From positions 1 through 23,199 of the forward strand of contig CAZJBB010000028.1 of NCBI GenBank assembly GCA_964543995.1: 23,199 bases of DNA, written 5' to 3'. The notes beneath the pieces are model-generated. The model saw only the letters and a program-made list of their open reading frames with translations. It had not been told where the DNA came from and did no database searches. Below, in pieces: positions 15,179-21,586 of this stretch. Position 1 is the stretch's first letter. The number at the start of each line of letters is the position of its first letter. The DNA is from CAIXTV01 sp964543995. Lineage in GTDB: Bacteria; Bacteroidota; Bacteroidia; Bacteroidales; CAIXTV01. Position numbers and translations under genes: made by a program.

Positions 15179-16738
15179 TTATTTTTTAATTTGCCAAACA
15201 GTATCAATTACGGTTCCATCTACCCATTTTACCACAGCTACTGCTTGGTCGGTAAATTGCGGTTTTTCGGCAGGGCCACAAATACGATCCGCTTCCGCTT
15301 TTAATTCCTCAATGGTTTTAATGGGAAGGGTAGAGTTTTTTAACTTTTCGAGCAAATCTTTTCTCAGCGGATTTATGGCAATTCCCCTTTCGGTTACAAT
15401 TACATCGATTAATTCTCCGGGGCCGCAAATGGTAGTAACTTCGTCTTTTATCACTGAAATTCGATCTCTGAACAAAGGAATGGGTAAAATGGTACATTTT
15501 GAAAAAAGGCAATTTTGCCAGCCACCAATTCCATGTAAAAGAAGGCCATCGGAATGGGTAACCACATTGGCATTGAAGTTCAAATCTACTTCAGTTGCCC
15601 CCAAAATAACAACATCTACCATACTGGAGAAATTTCCTTTTCCATGGTAATTATAACTTGTAAAAGGGCTGGTATTTACATGGTTCCAGTTTTCTCTCAT
15701 TGAACGTACACCCTCCAAGTCGAAGGTCTGACCGTCAAGGATAAAGTCGGTTAATCCTTCTTCAAGCATTTTTACCAAATACTTATTGCTTCCTCCTCTG
15801 GCAAATCGAGCTTTCCATCCTTTTTCTCGTAAAATTTCTGCAAAGTATATGCCTATGGATAAGGCGGTGCCGCCAGCTCCGGCTTGAAATGAAAATCCAT
15901 CTTTGATGATACCGGTTTCTTTGCAAAATTGAGCTGTCATTTCAGCTAATAATAATCGATCCGGACTTTTCGTCACCTCCGTGGTTCCGGATACAATTTT
16001 TTCCGGAATGCCCACTTTGTCCACTACCACCACATAATCCACTAAATTTCCATGAATCTGCCAAGGATAACATGGAAATGGAACCAAGTTGTCCGTTACT
16101 ACGATTACTTTATCTGCAAATTGTGAATCTGCCAAGGCAAAACCCAAGAGTCCGCAGGCAGCCGGTCCGCGATCACCGGTTGCATTTCCAAAAGCATCAG
16201 CGGTGGGTGCAGCAATTACAGCAATATCAATATGAACTTCTCCATCTTGAATGGCTTGATACCTTCCTCCATGAGAACGCAAAATTCCAACACCTTTCAT
16301 TTTTCCTTCCGAGGTAAAACGGCCTAAAGAGCCGTTCATGCTTCCTTCGATATGATGTATGGTGCCATCTTCCAAATATTTAATTAAAGGTGCATGGCAC
16401 TCGAAAGAGGCTGAAGGAACCCAAGTTAAGTTTTTAACGCCCAGTTCAGCTGCAATATCAAATATCTGATTGGCAATTAAATCGCCATTTCTAAAGTGAT
16501 GATGTGTCGAAATTGTCATTCCATCAGATAAACCGGCTTTTAAAAGAGCCTCTTTGAGATTTGGAATGGTTTTGTTTCCATCTGCAGGATAATCTGCACT
16601 GCTGACAATGGGAGTTGCATATTTTCTTCCACTGGGTTTATGCTTCCCAACTCCTTGAAAAGGAATTACTGTATTACCATTCACTTGTTCAGGGACTTTT
16701 CTTCCCAGTGCGTTTATATTAAATTGCTTATTGTTCAT
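15179..16738 (-). CDS. citF: Citrate lyase alpha subunit (citrate:acetyl-ACP transferase)
   Basis: CitF exchanges the acetyl group on the acyl carrier subunit for citrate, forming citryl-ACP and acetate, the first step of citrate cleavage. The 519 residues match the usual CitF length. Conserved stretches include SDGMTISTHHHFRNGD at about 71-86, a DRGPAACGLLGFAL run, a GGTALSIGIYFAE run and the GLLLHGIGGWQNC segment near the C-terminal domain. It starts with an ATG at 16738, overlapping the end of the fused citD-citE gene by 11 nt, so the two are translated together. Nothing is truncated. The 82-nt gap to the M48 gene carries no clear terminator. No citrate transporter, oxaloacetate decarboxylase or citrate lyase ligase gene lies in the window. 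Confidence 0.93.
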   Translation of the reverse strand: MNNKQFNINALGRKVPEQVNGNTVIPFQGVGKHKPSGRKYATPIVSSADYPADGNKTIPNLKEALLKAGLSDGMTISTHHHFRNGDLIANQIFDIAAELGVKNLTWVPSASFECHAPLIKYLEDGTIHHIEGSMNGSLGRFTSEGKMKGVGILRSHGGRYQAIQDGEVHIDIAVIAAPTADAFGNATGDRGPAACGLLGFALADSQFADKVIVVTDNLVPFPCYPWQIHGNLVDYVVVVDKVGIPEKIVSGTTEVTKSPDRLLLAEMTAQFCKETGIIKDGFSFQAGAGGTALSIGIYFAEILREKGWKARFARGGSNKYLVKMLEEGLTDFILDGQTFDLEGVRSMRENWNHVNTSPFTSYNYHGKGNFSSMVDVVILGATEVDLNFNANVVTHSDGLLLHGIGGWQNCLFSKCTILPIPLFRDRISVIKDEVTTICGPGELIDVIVTERGIAINPLRKDLLEKLKNSTLPIKTIEELKAEADRICGPAEKPQFTDQAVAVVKWVDGTVIDTVWQIKK

Positions 16739-17948
16739 TTTCTTCTTCCCTCCAATTTTGAGACAACATTCCTAATGTAATGGCAAGATTAATAGTCTTT
16801 TGAGCTCGTTTAACCACGGGGGGGTCAATCATTTTTGTGCCTAAGGAAACCACTCCAAGACCCTTTTCCGAGGCTAAAAAGAAAGCATTTACAATTTTTT
16901 TTGCTTTTTCAATTTCAATCGAATCCGGTCCAAAGTATTTTTGAATCACCTTAATCTGGCGTGGATGAATACAACCCATTCCTTCAAAGCCCAATGCCTT
17001 TGAATGGACAACGTTTTCTTTTAAGGCCTCCATATCGGCAACATCCGAAAAAACGGAGTCAATAGGTTGAATGCCGGTGGCTTTACATGCATTTACGAGA
17101 GCACTTCTGGCAAAAAACGATTCAGTAGCTTCTTGTGTGCGTTTCACGCCTAAATCTGCAGTATAATCTTCCAAGCCTATGGCCATGGCCACTACATTGG
17201 GCGCAGCCCCTGCAATTTCAAATGCATTTATAACGCCCAAAGCACTTTCAATGATAGGCATTAACCAAATTTCATGGCTAATATGATATTTTAATTTAAT
17301 CTTATTGATATGGGTGTTTAATAAGTGAATTTGTGCAGCATTTTCGCATTTGGGAACTAAAATTAAGTTGACATGATGCGGAACAATAAAATCTAAGTCT
17401 TCGATGCCTCTGGGTATTTGGTTAATTCTAACCATCCTTTCAGCCCCGTAAAAATCAATCGATCGGAGTGCGTTTCGCACCAAATATTTAGCTTCTTCTT
17501 TTTTGTCAGGAGCTACTGCATCTTCTAAATCCAAAATGATACCATCGGGATGATGAATTCCGGCATTAATCATTAAATTCGGAGTATTCCCGGGTAAGTA
17601 CAGGCGCGAAAATCGGAATCTTTCCTTTGAAGTAAAATATTGGTTTTCTGGAAGCATGGGAAGCAAAAATTCTTTTTCCGAGGGAAGGCATTGTTTGATG
17701 GCAGCCTCTATTCGTGCAGCAATAACGAAAGGTAAAGCTCCGGTATCCTCGATGATTAGTTTTGCGTTTTCAATATTAAAAAACGTAAGTATTTCCGTAG
17801 CAAGAGCTTTGATGGAATTTCCATACAGCACTTGAACCTTGCTGTTCAGTTCTAATTGAATTCCTCCAGATTCTAAAAGTTCGAAGTTTACAGAGCAATC
17901 GGAGCGAATTCCTTTTCCTTTATTGCCAGTTTGAGCGATTGTAGTCAA
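16728..17948 (-). CDS. Fused citrate lyase acyl carrier (CitD) and beta (CitE) subunits
   Basis: A 406-residue fusion. Residues about 1-88 match CitD, the acyl carrier subunit, by SGGIQLELNSKV, a YGNSI turn, and DTGALPFVIAARIEAA, close to the DDKGALxxxLRAR block of CitD. Residues about 108-400 are CitE, which cleaves citryl-ACP into acetyl-ACP and oxaloacetate: RLYLPGN (116-121), DGIILDLEDAVAPDKK, MPIIESALG with E234, GLEDYTADLG with D261 and GCIHPRQI at 325-332. The short joining segment is at about 89-107. The reading frame opens with TTG at 17948, preceded by AGGAGG at 17953-17958; no ATG lies nearby and an in-frame TGA stands upstream. The segment around the expected prosthetic-group serine (S16, IRSDCSV) differs from the usual GTLES. 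It is the first gene of the operon with citF. Confidence 0.88.
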   Translation of the reverse strand: MTTIAQTGNKGKGIRSDCSVNFELLESGGIQLELNSKVQVLYGNSIKALATEILTFFNIENAKLIIEDTGALPFVIAARIEAAIKQCLPSEKEFLLPMLPENQYFTSKERFRFSRLYLPGNTPNLMINAGIHHPDGIILDLEDAVAPDKKEEAKYLVRNALRSIDFYGAERMVRINQIPRGIEDLDFIVPHHVNLILVPKCENAAQIHLLNTHINKIKLKYHISHEIWLMPIIESALGVINAFEIAGAAPNVVAMAIGLEDYTADLGVKRTQEATESFFARSALVNACKATGIQPIDSVFSDVADMEALKENVVHSKALGFEGMGCIHPRQIKVIQKYFGPDSIEIEKAKKIVNAFFLASEKGLGVVSLGTKMIDPPVVKRAQKTINLAITLGMLSQNWREEENEQ

Positions 17949-17952
17949 ATTA

Positions 17953-17958
17953 CCTCCT
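17953..17958 (-). promoter_or_regulatory. Strong Shine-Dalgarno AGGAGG in front of a TTG start
   Basis: On the minus strand AAAGGAGGTAAT directly precedes the TTG at 17948-17946, leaving 4 nt between AGGAGG and the start codon. Bacteroidota genes seldom use such a motif. It decides the start of the CitD-CitE fusion, because no ATG, GTG or other TTG fits upstream before the in-frame TGA at 17973-17975. Confidence 0.7.
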
Positions 17959-17973
17959 TTGTTTAATTTGAAT

Positions 17974-17981
17974 CAAAATTA
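17974..17981 (-). promoter_or_regulatory. -7 element candidate for the citrate lyase operon
   Basis: TAATTTTG on the minus strand fits TAnnTTTG. No TTG lies 17-23 nt upstream, so the promoter would need help from an activator or is weak. The predicted leader is about 20 nt and contains the AGGAGG motif. Confidence 0.4.
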
Positions 17982-18014
17982 AATCAATTTATGTAAATAA
18001 AAAGTTTTAAGAAT

Positions 18015-18047
18015 AAAAAAAAGGAATTCGTTTGAATTCCTTTTTTT
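18015..18047. terminator. Symmetrical terminator between the lipoprotein and citrate lyase genes
   Basis: GGAATTC (18023-18029) pairs with GAATTCC (18034-18040) around GTTT. Eight A residues precede it and seven T residues follow it, so it can stop transcription from either side. On the minus strand it ends the first lipoprotein gene. Confidence 0.85.
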
Positions 18048-18066
18048 ATTATAACCTGATATTAGA

Positions 18067-18333
18067 TTATTTTCCTTTTTTTGCTGGTTTAGCAGGTTTT
18101 TTGTTTGCTTCTTCAGCTTTAGCAATAGAATCTTGTTTTGCTGCATTAGCAATAGAATCTTGTTTTGCTTGATCAGCTGCTTGAGCTGCTTTTTCAACTT
18201 GTGCAATTGAGTCAGCTACTCTGATTGAATCTTGAATTCTTTTTTGTTCAGCTTCTTTTTGTTTTGCTGATTGTCCGCAAGATGCTACGAAAACCATACC
18301 TGCAACTACTAATAATGATAAAATTTTTTTCAT
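18067..18333 (-). CDS. Small repeat-built lipoprotein, paralogue A
   Basis: An 88-residue lipoprotein. The signal sequence LLVVAGMVFVASCGQ has a lipobox-like end at VASC with Cys19, the expected lipidated residue. The mature part is almost entirely Ala, Lys, Gln, Asp, Ser, Ile and Glu and contains the repeat AKQDSIANA twice (about 55-72), then a lysine- and proline-rich tail (KKPAKPAKKGK). It should form one long alpha-helix or coiled coil. Its neighbour at 18475-18795 is a clear paralogue. Function is unknown; a helical lipoprotein with a lysine-rich tail recalls the shape of Braun lipoprotein, but there is no sequence evidence of homology. It has its own -7 element and terminator. Confidence 0.8.
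   Translation of the reverse strand: MKKILSLLVVAGMVFVASCGQSAKQKEAEQKRIQDSIRVADSIAQVEKAAQAADQAKQDSIANAAKQDSIAKAEEANKKPAKPAKKGK
18122..18175. repeat. Two tandem 27-bp coding repeats in lipoprotein A
   Basis: Units start at 18122 and 18149 with GCAATAGAATCTTGTTTTGC, exactly 27 nt apart, and encode the nine-residue repeat AKQDSIANA. The second unit diverges after TTTTGC. The same unit occurs in the neighbouring gene. Confidence 0.85.
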
Positions 18334-18376
18334 TGTTTTTTAATCTGATTTTGATTCGTGTTTTTTTATTTCGCTG

Positions 18377-18403
18377 CAAAATTATAAAAATATTATTTCC
18401 AAA
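18377..18403 (-). promoter_or_regulatory. Candidate promoter of lipoprotein A
   Basis: On the minus strand TAATTTTG at 18384-18377 fits the -7 element. A TTTG at 18403-18400 lies 15 nt upstream, somewhat closer than usual. The leader would be about 38 nt. Confidence 0.4.
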
Positions 18404-18426
18404 TAACATTTTGTTTTTTTTTCAAC

Positions 18427-18457
18427 AAAAAAAAGGAGGCGTTTTGCCTCCTTTTTT
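18427..18457. terminator. Symmetrical terminator after lipoprotein B
   Basis: GGAGGC (18435-18440) pairs with GCCTCC (18446-18451) around GTTTT, with eight A residues before it and six T residues after it. It works in both directions and ends lipoprotein B on the minus strand. Confidence 0.85.
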
Positions 18458-18474
18458 ATCAGAAACTCAATAAA

Positions 18475-18795
18475 TTAAGCGTTTTTACCTTGACCAGGTT
18501 TTACTTTATTTTTTGGGGTTTCTTTTTTTACTTCTTTCTTAGCTTCTTTTTTTACTTCTTTTTTGTTTTTGCCAGCTTCTTCAGCTTTAGCAATAGAATC
18601 TTGTTTTGCAGCGTTGGCAATAGAATCTTGTTTTGCAGCGTTAGCAATAGAATCTTGTTTTGCTTGAGCAGCTTGAGCAGTTGCAATAGAATCTTGTTTC
18701 AATTTTTCTTTTTCAGCTTTTTCTTTGGCACTTGGGCCACATGCAACGAATGACATCATTCCTGCAACTACTAATAATGATAATACTTTTTTCAT
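18475..18795 (-). CDS. Small repeat-built lipoprotein, paralogue B
   Basis: A 106-residue lipoprotein whose first 18 residues nearly match those of paralogue A (MKKVLSLLVVAGMM). The lipobox ends at FVAC with Cys19, followed by GPSAKEKAEKEKLKQDSI. It has three copies of the nine-residue unit (AKQDSIANA, AKQDSIANA, AKQDSIAKA) and an extra KQDSI ahead, then a lysine- and glutamate-rich tail of short KKEVKKEAKKEVKKE repeats. The mature protein should be one extended helix. Compared with paralogue A it has one more full repeat and a longer tail, as expected from unit gain or loss. Function is unknown. It is divergent from the Ig-like lipoprotein gene, with a -7 element at 18826-18833. Confidence 0.8.
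   Translation of the reverse strand: MKKVLSLLVVAGMMSFVACGPSAKEKAEKEKLKQDSIATAQAAQAKQDSIANAAKQDSIANAAKQDSIAKAEEAGKNKKEVKKEAKKEVKKETPKNKVKPGQGKNA
18590..18670. repeat. Three tandem 27-bp coding repeats in lipoprotein B
   Basis: Units start at 18590, 18617 and 18644 with GCAATAGAATCTTGTTTTGC. A degenerate fourth copy starts at 18683, 39 nt after the third. The first three are nearly identical at the DNA level, including silent positions, which points to recent duplication or gene conversion. Confidence 0.9.
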
Positions 18796-18825
18796 GTGTT
18801 GAATTGTTTATTGGTTAACCAGCGG

Positions 18826-18833
18826 CAAAAGTA
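18826..18833 (-). promoter_or_regulatory. -7 element candidate for lipoprotein B
   Basis: TACTTTTG on the minus strand fits TAnnTTTG and would give a leader of about 25 nt before the ATG at 18795. No TTG is seen at the normal distance upstream. Confidence 0.35.
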
Positions 18834-18874
18834 ATAAAAAAAAAATTAAAATGAACTTTTTTTAAAAAAAGTAC

Positions 18875-18882
18875 TAATTTTG
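18875..18882 (+). promoter_or_regulatory. -7 element candidate for the Ig-like lipoprotein
   Basis: TAATTTTG fits the -7 element and lies 27 nt before the ATG at 18909. The region where a TTTG would be expected (about 18848-18858) is A/T-rich and has none, so only half of a promoter is supported. Confidence 0.4.
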
Positions 18883-18908
18883 TAAAAATAAACTTTAAAA
18901 ACATTCCT

Positions 18909-19577
18909 ATGAAAAAATTATTTTCAATCCTTGCCATTATGGCACTAATTACCGGTGCTTTTCTCTTTACCGGTTGTAACAAAACGGATACCACACCTCC
19001 TGTAGTAACTTTAACCGGTGCTTCTTCTGTAGATGTAATTTTAAATAGCGGTACTTATCATGATTTAGGTGCTACTGCCAATGACGACGTAGATGGCGAT
19101 TTAACAGCCAGTATTACTGTTGATGGAAATGTAAATACTGATTTAGCCGGAACCTATACCCTTACCTTTAAAGCTACAGATAAAGCCGGAAATACCGGTG
19201 AAGTAGTTCGCACCGTAAGAGTATATAACCAAGCTGAAGTTCTTCAAGGGACTTACAATGTTTCTGATAGTACTTCAGGAAACGCTAATTTCGCTTACAT
19301 TGAAACTATTACTCCTTCTACCACAGTAAACAATAGAGTATTCTTCTCTAAATTTGCTGCTTACAATCCTTGTGTAGTTTATGGAAATAAATTAGGTTTA
19401 ACCATGGACATCCCTTCACAAACCATTTTAAATGCCGGTAATCCTGCAGCTGACCGTACTTTTGTTAGCTCATTTAGTTCAATTGTAATTGGAACTGGTG
19501 TTAGCATTGTTATTCGCTACAGTGAAACAACCAATGGTTCTACAACTTTTGGCAAAGGCACTTATACAAAACAATAA
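18909..19577 (+). CDS. Lipoprotein with a DUF5011-type Ig-like domain
   Basis: A 222-residue lipoprotein. The signal peptide ends in the lipobox FTGC with Cys23, followed by NKTDTTPPVV. Residues about 29-107 form a bacterial Ig-like (DUF5011/HYR) domain: TPPVVTLTG, YHDLGATANDDVDGDLT, then GTYTLTFKATDKAGN and a final RTVRVYN strand. The last 110 residues are beta-rich and not recognised. Domains of this kind occur on surface-exposed or secreted proteins, usually as spacers. The protein has the normal codon pattern of the window. It is followed by a strong terminator and is therefore a separate unit from the LTA-synthase-like gene behind it. No partner gene such as a SusC/SusD pair lies next to it. 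Confidence 0.85.
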   Translation: MKKLFSILAIMALITGAFLFTGCNKTDTTPPVVTLTGASSVDVILNSGTYHDLGATANDDVDGDLTASITVDGNVNTDLAGTYTLTFKATDKAGNTGEVVRTVRVYNQAEVLQGTYNVSDSTSGNANFAYIETITPSTTVNNRVFFSKFAAYNPCVVYGNKLGLTMDIPSQTILNAGNPAADRTFVSSFSSIVIGTGVSIVIRYSETTNGSTTFGKGTYTKQ

Positions 19578-19593
19578 GAAAATCAAAAAACAG

Positions 19594-19625
19594 AAAAAAG
19601 ATGTCCAACGGGCATCTTTTTTTTT
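19594..19625 (+). terminator. Rho-independent terminator after the Ig-like lipoprotein gene
   Basis: AGATGTCC (19599-19606) pairs with GGGCATCT (19610-19617) around AAC, with one T-G pair, preceded by an A-run and followed by eight further T residues to 19625. It lies 17 nt after the stop codon. Confidence 0.85.
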
Positions 19626-19644
19626 CTATTAAAATTACTCCAAG

Positions 19645-21579
19645 GTGAAAAAGAATGATGTATATAACCACTTAGGCATAGCCCATTTGAGAGTTTTAGC
19701 TTATCGTTTGGTTATCATCTATGTTCTTTATTTTTTATCGAGAATTTTGTTCTTTGTTTTTAATCATTCTTACTTTAGTGCCCTGGGCTTTGGTGAGTTT
19801 TTGAAAATCGTCTTCATTGGGTTAAGATTCGATGTTTCGGCTATCATGGTACTGAACTCCGTTTTTATTGTTTTGAGTCTGTTGCCTTTTACTTTTCGGG
19901 AGCATAAAAAGTACCAGCTTTTCTTGAAAATCTTCTTTCTATTGATTAATTCAATAGCTTACTTTGCAATTTGTGCTGATTTTGTGTACTTTAGGTTTAC
20001 TTTGAAACACACTACTGCTGACATTTTCGACCTCCTTTTTCTTGGAAATGATACCCTTACTTTGCTCCCTCAATTTTTAAGGGATTTCTGGTATGTTTTT
20101 CTTATTTGGTTGATTTATATGTCATTAACTGTTTTTTGTTGGAACAAAATCAAAATAAAAAAAACGACTTTTCCTTTCAGTTGGAAAAGAACCTGGATTC
20201 AAACGCTCGTCTTAATTATCGGCATTTTTATTGGAATTATCGGTGCCCGAGGAGGCTTTCAGTTAAAACCTATTTCAATTATCACCGCCGGGAAATATAC
20301 CTCACCGGAAAATGTGCCCTTGCTATTAAATACTCCTTTTACGATTATTAATACTTTTTCGCAAAAAGGAATTAAGGAAATCACATTTTACAAGGATAAA
20401 AAATTGTTGGAGAATGAGTTTAACCCCGTGATACAATTTCGAAAAACGGCTTCATTAGAAAAGAAAAACGTTGTCATCATCATATTAGAGAGCTTTTCAT
20501 GGGAATACATCGGCTCTTTAAACCCCTCTCTTGACCAAGGGAAATATAAAGGGTATACCCCTTTCCTTGATAGCCTAATTTCAAAAAGCAGCCTTATTCG
20601 CTGTTATGCCAATGGGAAAAGATCTATTGAAGGAATTCCTGCAATTTTATCCGGACTTCCTTCTCTGATGAATGAGCCCTATATTACTTCTTTATACTCA
20701 GGTAATAAAATTAACAGCTTTGCCAGTTTATTAAAAACAGAGGGTTACAACTCTTCCTTTTTCCACGGGGGGACCAATGGCACCATGGGCTTTGATGCCT
20801 TTGTGAAAATGGCCGGATTTGAAGCTTATTACGGCAGAAGCGAATATAATAACGAAGGGGATTATGATGGAAAATGGGGTATTTATGATGAGCCCTTTTT
20901 ACAATACTTTGCAAAACAATTGAATGGATTTTCTCAACCTTTTATAACTTCCGTTTTTACCCTGTCATCACATCATCCATATCATGTTCCATCTGCTTTA
21001 ACTGCAAAATTCCCCAAAGGCACCTTGGATATTCACCAAAGCATTGCCTATACCGATTATTCTTTGATGAAATTCTTTGAAACCGCTTCGAAAATGCCTT
21101 GGTTTTCGAACACAATTTTCGTACTTACGGCAGATCATACTTCTGAAGCCTATTTTGACTTTTTCAAGTCGAAGTTAGGGATGTATCAAATACCCTTACT
21201 GTTTTATGCTCCAAAAAACGATTTACCTCCTTTGATGGCAAAAGTTTCTCAGCAATGTGATATCTTACCCTCGGTTCTCGATTTGATACATTTCGATAAA
21301 CCGTTTATTGCCTATGGCAAGTCCGTTTTTGATTCCACTTATAAAGGATTTTCAGTAAGCTATATGAACGATGCTTATCAATTAATTCAGAAAGAATATC
21401 TATTGCAGTTCGATGGGCAAAGGACCACAGGTTTTTTTAATATTCAAAAAGACAGCACTTTGCAAATTAATTTAGCCTCGACTAAATTAAAACAATTGGA
21501 TGAAATGGAAAGCTTTATCAAAGCCTATATTCAACAGTATCAAAACAGAATGATTAAAAATCAACAAACTATTGATTAA
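19645..21579 (+). CDS. LTA synthase-like membrane sulfatase-fold headgroup transferase
   Basis: A 644-residue protein with five membrane helices (about 20-40, 63-82, 93-112, 147-165, 184-201) and a large extracytoplasmic alkaline phosphatase/sulfatase-fold domain. Metal and nucleophile positions can be read by analogy with LtaS: E282 in IILESFSWEY, S327 in GKRSIEGIP in place of the catalytic threonine, D497 and H498 in TADHT, and H443/H444/H447 in SSHHPYH. Such enzymes move phosphoglycerol or phosphoethanolamine from a phospholipid to an acceptor, releasing diacylglycerol. In a Gram-negative cell the acceptor is not lipoteichoic acid but may be a glycan, lipid A or a protein. The start is GTG at 19645, the only plausible in-frame start after the TAA at 19630. 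Next gene is a lipid kinase. Confidence 0.9.
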   Translation: MKKNDVYNHLGIAHLRVLAYRLVIIYVLYFLSRILFFVFNHSYFSALGFGEFLKIVFIGLRFDVSAIMVLNSVFIVLSLLPFTFREHKKYQLFLKIFFLLINSIAYFAICADFVYFRFTLKHTTADIFDLLFLGNDTLTLLPQFLRDFWYVFLIWLIYMSLTVFCWNKIKIKKTTFPFSWKRTWIQTLVLIIGIFIGIIGARGGFQLKPISIITAGKYTSPENVPLLLNTPFTIINTFSQKGIKEITFYKDKKLLENEFNPVIQFRKTASLEKKNVVIIILESFSWEYIGSLNPSLDQGKYKGYTPFLDSLISKSSLIRCYANGKRSIEGIPAILSGLPSLMNEPYITSLYSGNKINSFASLLKTEGYNSSFFHGGTNGTMGFDAFVKMAGFEAYYGRSEYNNEGDYDGKWGIYDEPFLQYFAKQLNGFSQPFITSVFTLSSHHPYHVPSALTAKFPKGTLDIHQSIAYTDYSLMKFFETASKMPWFSNTIFVLTADHTSEAYFDFFKSKLGMYQIPLLFYAPKNDLPPLMAKVSQQCDILPSVLDLIHFDKPFIAYGKSVFDSTYKGFSVSYMNDAYQLIQKEYLLQFDGQRTTGFFNIQKDSTLQINLASTKLKQLDEMESFIKAYIQQYQNRMIKNQQTID

Positions 21580-21586
21580 TTTTGCA

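Noticed and set aside
18122..18703. Regularly spaced 27-bp repeats resembling a short CRISPR array
   Set aside because: The repeats are directly adjacent without unique spacers, lie in frame within two lipoprotein genes and encode a clean nine-residue unit; no cas genes are near.
18490..18753. Plus-strand open frame of 87 codons rich in Phe and Ser
   Set aside because: It is the antisense image of the repeat-bearing lipoprotein gene, and its composition follows from the repeats.
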